A stretch of DNA of 64,000 nt from Mactra quadrangularis (GCA_025267735.1 CM046296.1:26872464-26936463); one strand, 5' to 3'. Shown: positions 24,489 through 62,181, numbered from the stretch's first letter. Translations and numbers: made by a program. The notes: generated from the sequence alone by a model not told the origin.

Positions 24489-25315
24489 CCTATAGTCACC
24501 AAATTTTATGTGTGGGTAGCCCACGAGAAACAAGTTTTCTCACATTGAATTAAATTGCCCATAAGCCAAGTATGAGCCCTATTAAATTCAAGACCGAAAG
24601 GTCAAGGTAATTGGTTTGTTTTAAATAAAAACCGTCTTGAGGGTAACCTACATGGCGTTTGCACCTAGTCACAAAATTGTACATGCGGATGGCTTAATAA
24701 TGGGCCAAAGATTAGATGATCCTGTTAAACTTTAGGGTCAAAGGGCACCAAAAAGACAAAACATATTTAGAATGATAGATAGAGAACGTTCGTTCTTAGA
24801 TTCACCACGTTAGATGTGGGTAATGGAGGACTCCAATTGAAATTGGGACCCCATGGTGAAGGTCATTAGGTCTTCGAATAATAAAACACTTGTCCTAATA
24901 AAAACTTCAGAACCTTAGCCTGGAGTCACTGAATTTTTATGTGATAGCTCATTGACAAAAACTGATCTCACAGTCATAAAATGACCACCCCTGTTGAGCT
25001 CTTGCATGACAAATTAGTTATGCCAAACAATTAAGCGTCTTTTGTTTTGCTCCTCGTGTTTATAAAAAAAAGGGCAACCACCACTTTCAATTCTAGATCT
25101 CACTCTGACCTTTAAGAGTCCCTTGTTGTAAAAGTGAGTATGCAAGCTTAATTGATCAATACCAACATAATCAGTCCAGTAATATTGCCTAATTTGAACT
25201 GAAACTTTTATGAGCATATACAGAGGGACTATTATTAATTAAAGAAAAGCAAAGATAGCTTCTGCTATGGTTAACTGATCAGTACCCTTGATTCTGGTGG
25301 AACAGTTTTTTTTAG
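24489..25315. other. Geneless stretch
   Basis: No gene or clear repeat boundary recognised. The prose-like spread of GGTCAAGG and TCAAAGGGCACC motifs resembles decayed dispersed repeats. Confidence 0.4.
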
Positions 25316-25606
25316 AGTTTAACACCTTAGAAACACATGGTATAGGTCATATCATGGCTGTCAGTCAACCAACTCACCATTCCAGGACAAGCTAACACCT
25401 CTGGTTTCAGCTGTGAACCAATTACTAGGCGCATACTTTCGTCTGTGACTGACAACTGCCCTACAAAAATTAAAATCAGTGGTAGGAGGGAGAATGGCAG
25501 TAGAAATTATTTCATGACCACACTCCATGAAAGTATGCCCCCAATCAAGCCTACAAACTCTTGACCAGTAGAGTTGTGGGTTACCGACCTAACTAGCTGG
25601 GCCACT
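25316..25606 (-). mobile_element. tRNA-derived SINE (family A), minus strand
   Basis: Read on the minus strand, it starts with a degraded tRNA head (GGCCCAGCTAGTTAGGTCGG, B-box region decayed). It continues through the GGGGCATACTTTCATGGAG body and ends in ATGACCTATACCATGTGTTT and GGTGTTAAAC. This order matches the SINE at 4478-4730, with extra internal body sequence shared with 41331-41640. Confidence 0.75.
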
Positions 25607-26323
25607 AAGACATCCTTTAAAATGAGTTCAGAGTATAGAGCCTGTTTACTAGTTATTTAACTTTGGGCTCCCAAAACTTTGTTATATGTTGAGGCTAGGT
25701 GTTGATAAATGGATTAAAATTCAAACTATTAAAACAACAACAAATACTTTATATTACAAAATACAAAATTTATTACAAACATACAATCTATAAGTTATGA
25801 CAATACATGAGAGATAGTTGTTAAATGCATTCTAGAACTAAAAACTATTATATGAACATTACTATTTGTAAATATTTAACTTTCCTTTTCTATACTAGAT
25901 ATAGTATATGTAACATAAATTCCTTTGCATAGATGTGTAACTCAATACATTCATGATCCGAACTGAGAATAAAACCCACAACCTCTTGAGTCTTAAGTGG
26001 ACACTCCACCATGTAGGTATAAAGCTAGTTTAAATGCAAGATACTACATGACATAGTGCTATAACATACCTCTGTTACAAGTGCAAGATTTAAGAGTTTC
26101 AATACATGAAATCAGGGTTTTCAGAGTAAAAAAACCCATTTTTGCATTTAATTTAATGCAATATTATGAGTGACACTTTTTTATTTCGATATAAATTCCA
26201 CAAATATGTAGATTTTACAGTTTTCAAAAGTTCTGACCAAGCACCTTGTCACTATGGTAATTGCTTCCTATACATGAACAATTGTTTAAACAGCAAGAAT
26301 GAAACAGAACTAAGATACAAATA
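25607..26323. other. Geneless AT-rich stretch
   Basis: Nothing recognised apart from scattered AT-rich sequence. The short open frame at 26166-26357 has no supporting motif. Confidence 0.4.
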
Positions 26324-26545
26324 TCAATATTATCAAAATTTATTCAACTGTCAGTGATGCATACATAAACCAGCTGATTTAAATACTCTACAGAACTTCT
26401 GTTTTTACAAAAATCAATAAAAATAGATCCCCCTATTTATGTACAGGGGTTATTAAACACACGTACACACATGTGTATAAGTATTTAAATCAGCAAGGTT
26501 AATGTATCCACCACTGACAGTTAAATAAAATTTAACAATATCAAT
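26324..26545. mobile_element. Palindromic MITE, CAACTGTCAGTG family, copy 1
   Basis: A long inverted repeat of about 65 bp: left arm TTATTCAACTGTCAGTGATG ... CAGCTGATTTAAAT, right arm ATTTAAATCAGC ... CACTGACAGTTAAATAAAAT. The centre is short. A second copy lies at 30299-30467 inside CCDC171, and a right-end fragment at about 45950-46005. Confidence 0.75.
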
Positions 26546-27220
26546 CATGAAATATTAAAACAAACAGAAAATAAAATACAATGCACCTCACTAGAAGTTT
26601 GGGTCATATTTTATGATAAAATGAGAAAAACCTTAAAAATCAAAATCACAAAATGTTAGAGAAATCAATTCAACTAAAACCTGTTAGAATTTAACACCAT
26701 GGCAAGATCAATACACAGTGAAACCTCAACACATCAGCAAAAAGAATATCTATACTTAATTAGCTGTTAGAAAGAGACTGCAGATGTAGGGTATTTTTAT
26801 TTAGAATTTGGGTAAATGATTTGATAGGTCAATGAAAAACTATTATACATGTATATCCTTCTTTATTAACATGTAGTTAGACTGGTTTTGCTCTAAGGCA
26901 CAGAATTGTTTTAGAGGTGACTGTTTATGAAAGTAAGGTATTATTTGGAGGAGGTCATTTAGGGAGGTTTCACTGTACATTGTTATGTTAACTTATTTAA
27001 TGATAATAAAAACACTCACTTTAAGACAAAATAACTACGCATAAAAACAGATAAACTGAGCTGAAAACTGATCAAACTTTTAATTATAGTGACAACAAAA
27101 TGAACAAATTTACAATATAAGAAAGTGTTCAATATTAACATAAGCTCAGATTTACTTAGGTCACTTTATATATTGTAAAACATATATAAATGTTGGTATA
27201 TTTTTTGATGATTAAATTAG
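26546..27220. other. Geneless AT-rich stretch
   Basis: No coding segment, RNA gene or bounded repeat recognised. Confidence 0.4.
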
Positions 27221-27320
27221 TAGAAATTATTACATGGCCAGGCTCCATAAAAGTATGCTCTGCCAGAGACCTGTTGATCAGTAGATTTGTATGCTACCAA
27301 CTGAGCTAGTTGGGCAGCTT
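27221..27320 (-). mobile_element. Truncated SINE head (family A), minus strand
   Basis: Reverse complement reads CTGCCCAACTAGCTCAGTTG (A box), then a decayed B box, then AGAGCATACTTTTATGGAGC. This matches the tRNA-like head and proximal body of the family A SINE. The 3' body and tail are missing. Confidence 0.7.
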
Positions 27321-28746
27321 ACAAACAAATGTAAGAGAGATAAAACTTCCTTCATAATAAAAAGTAATCTGGTTGGTAAGAAATATCTCTATCAAATATT
27401 TAAAAGGTAATTTTAGTGACATTCATTTCATCCAGGTATGGTGAACAAGATCCGATAATTGTATGACTAAGTGAGTGGAAATCAGTCAGTTTCCATGGTT
27501 ACAATGATAAGAGTTTATATTGATAATATGACAAATCTTTAACAAAGTAACAATAATGCAATAGACATAAAATAAGATAAAATAGAGAAGTATAAAATAA
27601 AAGTGTAAGTTCATAATTAAAACATGGTAAGTTGTAGTTTGTTATATCAACAAGTAATCACAGATATGCTCATTGTAATCAATTAAGAAATGATTAATAA
27701 ATAAAAACCTATATACAATGATGTATATAATTATTTTACACATATACACATGTACATATAGTATAGAAACAGTAAACAAAAAAAACATAGCATTTTTTTC
27801 GTGTAGGAGTATATACCCTTGTCAAGATACAAACATACACTTTTTCAACCAAAACACATGATTTAAACATTTTATCCAATCAAAATGTATTGACCTCAAC
27901 TTTTAAGTATATTTGAAAGGTATTTTGCAACAATTAATACATGTATGAGAAGCACAAAAAACCTGCAGAATAAACAATAGAAGGAAGAAAATGCACTTGT
28001 TGTTTAAGCCAACATATTTCATACATGTGCATTTTTTTAGAAAAATGTAGAAAATATAAAAAAAAATCTACATATAGCATGAATTGAATTTAGAAATATA
28101 TATACATGTTGGAGACATTACGAGTTACCGGTAATTTTCATAATATATATTATCATATTAAAATCTGGTTATAGTAAACTAATGTTATACAAGTCCTATA
28201 TATAATTTATATGGCGGGCTTAGCGCAAAAGGGTTGTAACTCATTTTTTATAATTGAGATATGACCGTTTTGTGCCAAGCCTGTGATATGTAGGTTTTTA
28301 ACCTCTTCGGATATATGTTTATAAACTTAATTAAAGTTATCATCTATCTCATTTAACAGATATCCTGACATTAAACAAGGGGGTCAAGATCACCTTTGTG
28401 TCGACCAATCAATGCAAAGCTTTGATCTCAACAATCAGTTAACTTTTAATAGCAATGGAATTTTTAGTTTTAGATCATGTTTTTCAAGCAATTTTAATGA
28501 TGCATATTATTCACTGGCTGTGATTGGATGATTTATTGTGAGTTGAGTCATCAATATTACAATAACAAAGGTCAGCTGAACTTGACCCACATTGCCCACT
28601 TGTCAGATGTAAAATAAGCAAGTACCCAAAGGAGAATTTTAGATCAAGTTTTAATGAGATTGATATATAATCTGTGGACTGTACATTGTTTGATAAACTA
28701 TAAAATAAACAAAACAAGTAAATCTGTGAGCTAATGCTCACTAGTG
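27321..28746. other. Geneless AT-rich stretch
   Basis: No feature recognised. Around 28200-28290 the GGCGGGCTTAGCGCAAAAGG and TTTGTGCCAAGCCTGTGATA segments are weakly inverted and may be a decayed MITE. Confidence 0.35.
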
Positions 28747-28970
28747 ATACCCCCGCAAAAATCTAAAAATATGCGACAAACAGGAAGTAGATGAGCAAGG
28801 AGCATGAAATCGCTTTACACCACATGGGACTATGGGATGAAGCAATATGCAAAGTATTAGGCTGCTGCATGTTATAGTTGCTGAGAAAACTGCGACGCAA
28901 ATTTTGTAACGGACGGACGCACAGACAAGGGTAAAACAGTATACCGCCCTCTTCTTCGAAGCGGGGGTAT
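28747..28970. mobile_element. MITE with ATACCCCCGC inverted ends
   Basis: ATACCCCCGC (28747-28756) and GCGGGGGTAT (28961-28970) bound a 224-bp element. It contains the dispersed-repeat segment TTTTGTAACGGACGGACGCA and an inner TATACCGCCCTCTTCTTCG. If the outer TA is the target duplication, the true ends are CCCCCGC, consistent with a Tc1/mariner-type MITE. I recall similar elements as very common in mollusc genomes. Confidence 0.75.
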
Positions 28971-29348
28971 AATAACTCACAATAAATATTGTGAACCATA
29001 TAACCACTGGCATAAGATAATGATTCAAATATGAATATATGACATTTGTGAAAGTCTTATTAAATTATTATGACATACAATATATGTAAAGACCCTGTAA
29101 TGATATTGTATTTGTGAGAAAATACAAGTAGTATTAACTTCAAGAAAAATTGCTGATAAAATATAAATGCAGACACTTTTAATCACAGGTTGTCGGCAAG
29201 AAAACCCCCTCCATTTTTTAAATAATATTATCCTATATAATAAAAAATAGGGGGGGGGGTGTGAATCTTACATGTCAAGCAAGCAGTGATTTTAACTTTA
29301 AATGTGATTTTATAGACAAATGCACACTACACTAAGATTATAATACTG

Positions 29349-29354
29349 TTTATT
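29349..29354 (-). terminator. Probable polyA signal of CCDC171
   Basis: AATAAA on the minus strand about 140 bases after the stop codon. It is a plausible 3' end, though other A-rich signals lie further down. Confidence 0.5.
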
Positions 29355-29489
29355 CTTTGACTGTAGTTTTCAGTGGGTTAGACCTATCTAAATACATAAA
29401 TTATAAAAAAACAAGGTAGATTCAAGCTGTGAGTGGAATCATTCTGGTTGACTTCACCTCATCTGTTCAGTTTCTGTATCACAGTAAAG

Positions 29490-54035
<24,546 letters not shown>

Positions 54036-54569
54036 TCTTTGAAATGACCTTGATAATCTGAGAGAGAATATATGAAATATAGACAATGTTTCATTATGTT
54101 ATAATTTACTTTACTTAATAAATTTAAATAACACATTGAATACTGAAAATTTTACATAATTGTTGAAAAATCCACTTGGACTCTTGAAAATTTTGCCTGA
54201 AGAATCAATGACTCTTGACTTTGAAAGTGAGCACTTGATAAGTTATAAGAAATAGTAATCAAAAATGTTATTCTATGAACTGCATACATTCTACTTAGAC
54301 TAACACTATTTAATCACATTGACTGATTTAGCTGTTATGTGTATGTATGTATTTTATAAAATAAGATAATATGCAGAAAAATGAAACACTATTAGTACTA
54401 TTTTTGCAGTGAACAGGTTAATCAAACATTTACAAATGTGCAAATAGTACCTGGTTAGCAATAATCACAGCACAAATTATATATAAAGCACACATGCAGT
54501 ATTAAAGGAAATTTCAATTAAATGAAGCAATCTATTTATCAATGAAGTAGCCAGTAACATATTAGGGAC

Positions 54570-54712
54570 TAGGCGGACCACGAGACAAATCAGACCACGA
54601 CAAAGCAGACCATAATTTGGACAAAGCAGACCTTATTTTTTGACAAAGTAGACCATAATTTGGGACAAAGCGGACCATTGTCCCGACAAGGTGGACCATA
54701 AGAATAAAGTAT
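54570..54712. repeat. Degenerate tandem repeat, ACAAAGC(A/G)GACCATAATTTGG units
   Basis: About six imperfect units: GACAAATCAGACCACGACAA, ACAAAGCAGACCATAATTTG, ACAAAGCAGACCTTATTTTT, ACAAAGTAGACCATAATTTG, ACAAAGCGGACCATTGTCCC and ACAAGGTGGACCATAAG. They lie between the first recognised CCDC171 coding exon and its probable promoter. Confidence 0.8.
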
Positions 54713-55434
54713 GGTTTACAATATTTTTTAAGATGATTTTTTAGAATCATTATAAAACTTCTGTAACACAAGCCTCGCTTTGTTGGATTGTCCAGAGTTA
54801 GGTCACTCCCAGAACTCTAGATTCCAAGGCTAGAGTAACTGTACCATAAGAAAATAAAAATTGTGTAAAGTATCTTGATTCTAAAACATAGACTCACAAT
54901 AAAGAGTTCTTATATGATTATATAGCAAACAACAGGCTCAAAAAAGTTTAAATTAACTCTAAGAAAGGGGGATGATCAGATCATATGCATATGATTAAGA
55001 ATGGACAGCAAATTGGCAACATACAATGATACATGCAGAGACAAAACCAAGTGTACTGTGTAGCCAGAACAAAATGTGTCTAATAATCAAAATGAATAGC
55101 ATATCATTGAAATATGGGTTGGAAATGATTGAAAACAGAGATAATTAATCGCAAAATCATAAAAAAGCAAAAACAACACAACAATGAACTAATGCATTCG
55201 TATACTTTTGAGAATAATAAAGGCACAGAAATAGACGGACAGGTCTGAACTGGTCAATATTTCGCGACAATAAACATTTCAAATTTATAGCAAGATAAAT
55301 GCCTTTAGTTATCTAAAGTCGATGTTATTTCAAAGAAAACAATAGCATACATTAGTTCATGGAGAATTGAAGCATGCAATGTGAAAACAAAAGCAATATC
55401 ATCAGTTATTTCACAGCAATCTTTTCAAAACAAC

Positions 55435-55520
55435 CTCTTCGCCGCCATACTGTTTATATTTCTACTTCCGGTTAGCAGCGGTTGGTTTAAAGACCGTACA
55501 CGGTATCGTCGCTCATACGG
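55435..55520 (-). promoter_or_regulatory. Probable CCDC171 core promoter and first exon
   Basis: A locally GC-rich patch in AT-rich DNA. On the minus strand it has an ETS-type CCGGAAGT (55463-55470) and a YY1-like ATGGCGGC at 55448-55441, a combination typical of TSS-proximal regions of housekeeping genes. If the exon ends at 55435 (donor GTTGTT, weak) and joins 54057, the frame reads MAAKRLSRSFQRMASDD, adding 12 residues before MASDDETR. Without that splice the ATG gives only an 8-codon frame. Confidence 0.5.
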
Positions 55521-58058
55521 TGCGAACTACCTATGTTATAAGGACCATAAATTGGATATAAACGACATCTAAGCAAACTAATGGCAATGAACGTTTAAAT
55601 TTGTAAAAAGTTGTTTCTTCCAATTTACCTGTCTGTGTGGCAGCAATGTAAATGTATTTTATAGAAACTAATACATCGAATAACCCAATAAGGTGATAGA
55701 GACATATCTATACTCAAATTGATGTAGTTTTATGTGAGAAGTTACAAGTATTCCGAGCATATTAATACATTTAAACAGTTTCTACAGGATAATTGTCTCA
55801 AAATATCAACTAGTCATTTGACTTATGCTTATATTATACCACAATATATACAACCATAATACAGAACAATAATACGGAAAGTATATGGAACAACGGCCAT
55901 TTACGGTTTTAAACCGGTATATATATAAAGATTAAATGCAACAAAAATACAAATGTTCTCAATTTATCTGAGTAAAGTTTTGTATTCTATATTTTCGCAT
56001 TAAAATAAAACAATATACACTATCTAAAAGTGCATCTTCAGTTTTCATAAAATGTACATCAATGAAATGTTTCATTACTTTTTATACAATATATATTAAA
56101 GTGATGTAACAAACGCATGAAATGTGGATTGCTAAATGTTTAATATTAATGTTTAATTAAAACTGGTCAATCAATAACAATTCTCATATAAGATAGAGGA
56201 CGCATGTTATAGAACAATCAACATATGACCTTGATTCAAGGTAAAATTGATTGATAAATTTATGCCAGATTGAATTTACGTTTCATATTCGTGACGTAAA
56301 ATAATGATCATTTGGAATAATGTCTAGTTACTTTGAAAAATCATTCTGGACTTCTTTTTGTATTGTTATTTCACTAATATTTTGAGGCAACTTTAGAACA
56401 TTTTCCGTTTGTGAAGAGATTCGTGTGTGTCACTGTTTTGTCAAAGTTTCTGTAGATAGGCCTAAGTTATTCATGTTACAATGCATAAGGATATACAAGT
56501 AACTTTTACTCTACGCACACTGATATGTTTCAAATAAAGCGATGTTTAGGGACACTGTCAGCCTAATATAACTGATTATTGAAAAAGGCACACAAAACTT
56601 CAGCGACAAAAAAAAAGAACAAAAAAATGAAGTTCTGATGTTGCAACAATGAAAGGGTATTCCCCTTGTTTGATAAAATAAATATGCTATAAGGTAAATT
56701 TTGACGTGATGAATTAAGGAGGCAGTTTAATTACCACAGCACTAATAAACAAGTGTTTTATAACCTCTGTTGAACAACTTTCTATTGGTCAAAATGACTT
56801 TACGCACAACATTCTTTGACAAGCGTGAAACCATCGCCACAATACATAAACTGTGATATAAACATATAAATGAATGACCAGATTAATTGATTTTCATGAA
56901 TTGTCCAAATAATATCCACTCTCTCTCTCTCTCCCTCTTGTTATATATATATATTGTGTACGTCATCACAGGGCGATCACCTAAAATAACATATGATCAA
57001 TTTATGGTCTTCACCAATCAAGTAAAACCTATCAATTGATGATGTCACAGCATTATGTATAAGTTGTCAATTTGAACGAACATGCATGACTAGACAGCAG
57101 ACAATGTTCGTGTACTAAACATGATGTTTAGCTACGATGTTTACATTATGCATCGTTTGCATTTTATGTCCTTTGTTTGTTTATATAGATTTTAATAATA
57201 AAATGTTTGTAACATTTTAAGCTATTAAAAAACGGACGTAAACCATACAATCGTTCACAGATTCCTGTATCAGTACTTGCTTACCGTGCCACAAAGAACC
57301 AACATTTTCTCAAAATAAAGAGTACAATAATCATTTTTTCACAATACCCAAGGGATGGTACATGTATTATCTTTCAATACCACGAATCGAACCAAGATCG
57401 TTACAAAGACATTAATCAATTTTAAGAGCATAACAAAGTATGCACCATTAAGTACAGCATGTTAAATTTACACATATGAACAAAGTTAATGCAGTATTAA
57501 AGAAAAAATGCTGTAAGTAATACATGACCATTGACCAACCTGTAGTTTTAGATTTAACAAATTTCATATTCAATATATACGCGGCTACTCGAACTCAAAC
57601 ATGTTTGACTCGTCAAAATTTCCATCCAAGCACGTTGAGACAGTTTTCGATCTCAAACATTTCAAAAGTTTTAATTCTAAAATTTATTTGGTATTTGCTA
57701 TGAATATATCATACAGGGGAATTCATCAAAGAAAATAACTCTGTAGACAGCTACACCAACAGCCTCGAGAATGCATTAGTTCAATTATAGATATATTCAG
57801 TATAGATATAGAGAATAATTCGATAATTGAACATTTGTTTTACTACGAATCAAAGTCGTACATAAATTAAACGTCATTATTATCATCAAGACAAATGAAT
57901 AACAGCACGTGAGAAATTGCTTATTTTTTATAACACACCGCAATTACATAGCGTAACGTTCATAATTACTTGATCGAGAGAGTGACGTTCTAGTTAACAA
58001 ACGCTTGACATTAATCACGATGACGTAAATGTTTGGTTTTAACGCGCTTTGATCATGA
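55521..58058. other. Intergenic stretch between divergent genes
   Basis: No coding segment recognised. It holds a CT microsatellite (about 56918-56935) followed by a TA tract (about 56940-56955). A B-box-like GGTTCGATTC lies on the minus strand near 57380 without a convincing A box. Confidence 0.5.
58021..58028 (+). promoter_or_regulatory. CRE-like site TGACGTAA
   Basis: TGACGTAA, a CREB/ATF-type half-plus site, lies about 30 bp upstream of the TATA box of the secreted-protein gene. A second GTGACGTTC is at about 57981. Short motif; function inferred only from position. Confidence 0.3.
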
Positions 58059-58065
58059 TATAAAA
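58059..58065 (+). promoter_or_regulatory. TATA box of the secreted repetitive protein gene
   Basis: TATAAAA sits about 100 bp upstream of the start codon. A start site near 58090 would give a 5' UTR of about 70 nt. A strong TATA box is usual for tissue-specific, highly expressed genes, unlike the TATA-less CCT3 and CCDC171. Confidence 0.6.
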
Positions 58066-58160
58066 TACATGCATGAAGAAAAGTTAGTTTATTAGGATGT
58101 AATATCAATACAGTAACCAGGATATAGAAAGAAATAATCTAATCGTGAAATTGAAAAAAA

Positions 58161-61100
58161 ATGAAGACATTATTTTTGGTTTTTATTCTAGCAGCATGTG
58201 ATTTACGCACAAGTTTTGGACAAGGTGAGTTTTTTAAAAATAATTTAACTGATGACAATCAATCAAAGTAATCTCAATGAAATTGATTGGAATTTTGAAA
58301 CCACATTTGCGTTGATGTTACATTGCATCAAGTAGATCAGTCTTAAATCATTTGATAATAATATACAATCAACAAAGTTCTCATTGCTATGAACGATAAT
58401 ATGACACCTTAGCTAAATATACGTTCAATATAACTATGTTTTATTGCATTGACATATATTCACTTGCATCAAACACGTATATATTTAGGTAATATGTATT
58501 TATACATTTGTTTTTCATTCTTTAACTAATGCATGATCAGACTGGTTAAGGCTTTAACATGTTAGATTTGTTAATCATGACATCGGGAATATGCTATAGG
58601 AAGATAAAACATATAACACGCTATAGATACACAATATAATGTACTATTTCTAGTGAATCAGGGTTCTTTGGTTGTTAATTCATCATTTGTGTTCAGCAAT
58701 ATTTATCCAAGATAGGGATTCAACATGTTATACACTTGTTACTGTCTCTAAAACAAAGGGTTTATCATTAAAAATAATTTATCAATTATAATTATATGGT
58801 ATTAAAATGTGTTGCGTTATGCTAAATTGTATTGTATAGACAGTCAAGTGCAAATATTAGACAAGTTTTCTATCTATTATAGGTTCAAGAGGCCGGGGAG
58901 GTTTTCGTGTACCTTCATTGACAGAGGTACTTATGGACACAAGTACTCATCTACATAGACGTCCCATAACTGACTTACAACAATCTCCTGATGGCAGTGG
59001 AACTCCAATTGGTATTGTTGACACAAGTCATGATATGAGCGCACCTAACAGTGATGGTTTCATAGACATGGGGTCCAACCAGGGGGTACCTTTAGGGGAT
59101 GGTTTTAGTGACATTGGTGGACCTAATCAAGGTGTACCATTCAGCGATGGGTTCATAAATGGTGATGGATTCAGTTCAATCCAACTGTTTTCTCAAATGG
59201 GTCTAGAAAACCTAGGTTCCGCCAACATTGGTGTATTACCAGACGGCTTTATCGAAACTGCATTTAGTAACCCATTTGAACAAACTCAAGTATCAGCCAT
59301 AGATTCAGCAAGAGATGTTTTTATAGAATTACCAGGCACTGAACATCATTTAGCACAAAGTACCAGGTTTAATTCCTTACCCGAAACACCTGGATCCACC
59401 TCCAGTGATCATCATCAAGCAAGTGAAACACATCAACAATCCAATATTGATCATCATCAAGGTACATCTCTTCCTGTTGACACGCATGCGCATCATGGAG
59501 CAACACCTGATAATCATCACTCTGATCACATTCCTGTCGCTACCTCTCCTGTTGGAAACAACGGCGAAACTGGCAATGCACCATTAACCGATATTCATGG
59601 AAACCCAGTTCCACATCCGACCGGCTTACACGTTGATTTACCAGGTGATCATGGTAATGATAATTCGTTCGCTGTGGTGCATTTTGGCGAGGCACCCATT
59701 GGTTCTGATTTAGGAATGATTGACTTTAACACTGGTCCTCCTGTCGTTAATTCAGGAACAGAAATTGGACTTGCTAATAGTCATGCTCAACATACAGATA
59801 TACCATTAGATAATACCAACATTCCTACATTAAGTGAAAATGTTGCTGGTGTAGAAACAATAGACAGGATTAATCAGAACGTTCCAGTAATGGCAAATGT
59901 CGATAATATATTCCATGCTTCAAATGTACATAATCTTCAACAAAATGAAATGTTTCCTACTACCGGTACTGGTTTTGATGACTTACAAAGCAATCCTGGT
60001 TTGAGCCTAGGACCGACAGTTCAAACAGATATACCTGTTATTACAACGGGTTTGACTAACTCTATTCCTATTCGTAATCCAATAGATTTGAATGATGTAA
60101 CACCTTTTCCCTCAGACAACCTCATTCCGATTGATAATAGTTTCAATCCAGATGTCCCTGCTTTCACTGACACGGGTATTAACACCGCTATTACCCCAGT
60201 TTTTACTGACATTGGTGTCAATCCCAGTGTTCCCGATTTCACTGACGTAAACCTAAATGCGCCAAGTTTTATTGACCAAGTACCGATTGATAATACTCCT
60301 AATATTTTCCATGCTTCTAATGTACATTTTACTGATTCAAACACTGTAGACCTACGACACGGGTTTGATGATTTAGCTGCCATTGATCCATTCAGTGGGA
60401 GATTTAACACGGGACCAAGTGTTAACTTGGTTCCAGATTCTCATCAAAACGTTTTTGACCCGACAGTGACAGATATTCATCAACCCATTGATATACCTTC
60501 AACAAATGTTATTCCAGACAATATTGTTCCAACAAATGACCATTTTGTACCAATTTCATCATTACCCACTAGTCCTACAATCGGCGAATTTGTACCTGTG
60601 AACGAAGAAGTAGTACCCCAGTTAACAAAGCAGCCATCCGTTTTAATTGAAAGTCAACACAATCAGCAAACAAATCCAGTAAATGAGCATATCAATACAA
60701 GTAATGGTGTCGAAATATCACTAGGAAACCCTTTAGGAGGGGTCCAAATTGATAGTCCAATATTACCAATCATAACAGATCCCAAGCCTGACATACCCCA
60801 TGGTCATTTAGATACACTGCATCCTGTCAACGCTGTGCCTATTGGACCAGTTGTTGATCATGGTGGCGTCCAAATTGGTAAACCAACATTGCCTGTATTT
60901 CCAAACCCAATACCTGATGTACCTCAAGGTCACATAGATGCTCATCATCCGGTCAATGCTGTGCCTATTGGACAAACTATAAATCATAGTATTGACGTTC
61001 ACCACCAGGTCAAGCCTGCTCATTCTGGAGATGTAATCATACAACCATCATTACCAGACGTACATCCAGTTATCTCTGACATTAAACCTGTTGTGCCAAT

Positions 61101-61950
61101 AACTAACATACATGTATCACCTCCAGTTTTCAATCAGGACACAGAACATAAGGGTATATTACTTCATGAAACACCAAAGTTGCATAGCAAACCTAATGTT
61201 GGAATACCTCAACATCAAACTGTTCCAGGAAACAAGCCCAATATAGGAGGTCATACATCAATTACACACTCACTTAAAGAACTAGGAAATGCAATAAAAC
61301 GTCATCAGTCTGCCATAGGACAAACTGGTTATATCGGAAGAAGAAGAGGTACTGTGATACCAACCGGAGTTGCTAAGGGATCTCGTAATGTAGCAGTTCC
61401 ACCAAAGCGTGAATCTCTTGGCAGTATTCTAGGAATACCTTCGGCTACTTTAGCTAACGTCAGAAGCGTAGCAAGCACTGGTACAAGAGTCGGACATGAA
61501 CATGTTGCACCCCGAGTTGAGAGCTCTGGAGGATCTCTTGGTGATTTTCTTGGGATACCAACAGCTGTTTTACCTGTACGACCCAGAGTGAGCGCAATTG
61601 CAACTGCCAGAGCCGGTGGTGCCAGTGCTACTGCAAGTGCTAGTATCGACCATAGAGGGCAGCATATACATCTTCATAATACAGGTGTACGAAGCCACTC
61701 TCCCAGACTTTTGATTCAGTCATCTCGGCGAAATCCTTTCGGACAATTGGGATCAGTTCTTGGCTCCTCTCTAACAAGTGGTGGATCAAAAGGTGGAGGA
61801 CTTCTTGGGTCACTAGTGAACACTGCTTTGAAAACATTAAGTGGTCATAGTGGTTCTTCACATCCTTCTCAGGTCAGATCACATCGTGTAAGGCCAGTAC
61901 AAAGACCAGTACTCAGTCTTCCTGTCTCTTACGGTAGAAGAAGGCAATAA
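58161..61950 (+). CDS. Secreted, repetitive, Cys-free His/Asp/Pro-rich protein of unknown family
   Basis: Two exons, 58161-58224 and 58883-61950 (GTGAGT donor, phase 1), encode 1043 aa. Residues 1-21 form a signal peptide (MKTLFLVFILAACDL...FGQ). After it there is no Cys and no Trp, and only two Tyr. Residues 3-603 contain no Lys; the N-terminal two thirds is rich in Asp, His, Asn, Pro, Thr and Val. Repeats: DGF motifs at about 79, 94, 110, 116 and 142; IFHASNVH at 364 and 496, each followed by a GFDDL; a 42-residue tandem repeat (GGVQI...HPVNAVPIG) starting at 640 and 682; LGSILGIPSATL / LGDFLGIPTAVL near the basic, Gly/Ser/Arg-rich C-terminus, which ends SYGRRRQ. The profile fits an intrinsically disordered extracellular matrix protein, perhaps metal- or mineral-binding (shell or byssus), but I recognise no family. 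It sits upstream of a similar signal-peptide exon. Confidence 0.85.
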
Positions 61951-62175
61951 GTAGAAGTTAAAAAAGACCTGGTTGTGCCACATTTGTTGTGATAGTTTTA
62001 CGTAAACTCGTATAGTAACTATCATTAAGTAATTTTTATGTACATTTGGTCAATATTTTATTGTTATAAATGAGATGTATTAAATACATTTCATTGCTAT
62101 ACGTACTGTGATATTTTATGTATAGTGCATACTTTAGCTTTGTTTGTTATATTCACTTAATTTTTGTATTTATTT

Positions 62176-62181
62176 AATAAA
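62176..62181 (+). terminator. PolyA signal of the secreted repetitive protein gene
   Basis: AATAAA 226 nt after the stop codon, followed by an AT-rich then T/G-rich stretch, gives a normal 3' UTR length. Confidence 0.7.

Noticed and set aside
57370..57400. tRNA gene on the minus strand near a GGTTCGATTC motif
   Set aside because: A B-box-like string alone; no A box or cloverleaf could be formed around it.
60021..60410. 129-aa minus-strand open frame inside the secreted-protein exon
   Set aside because: It is a shadow of the repetitive plus-strand frame (mirrors of the VPAFTDTG repeats) with no independent signal.
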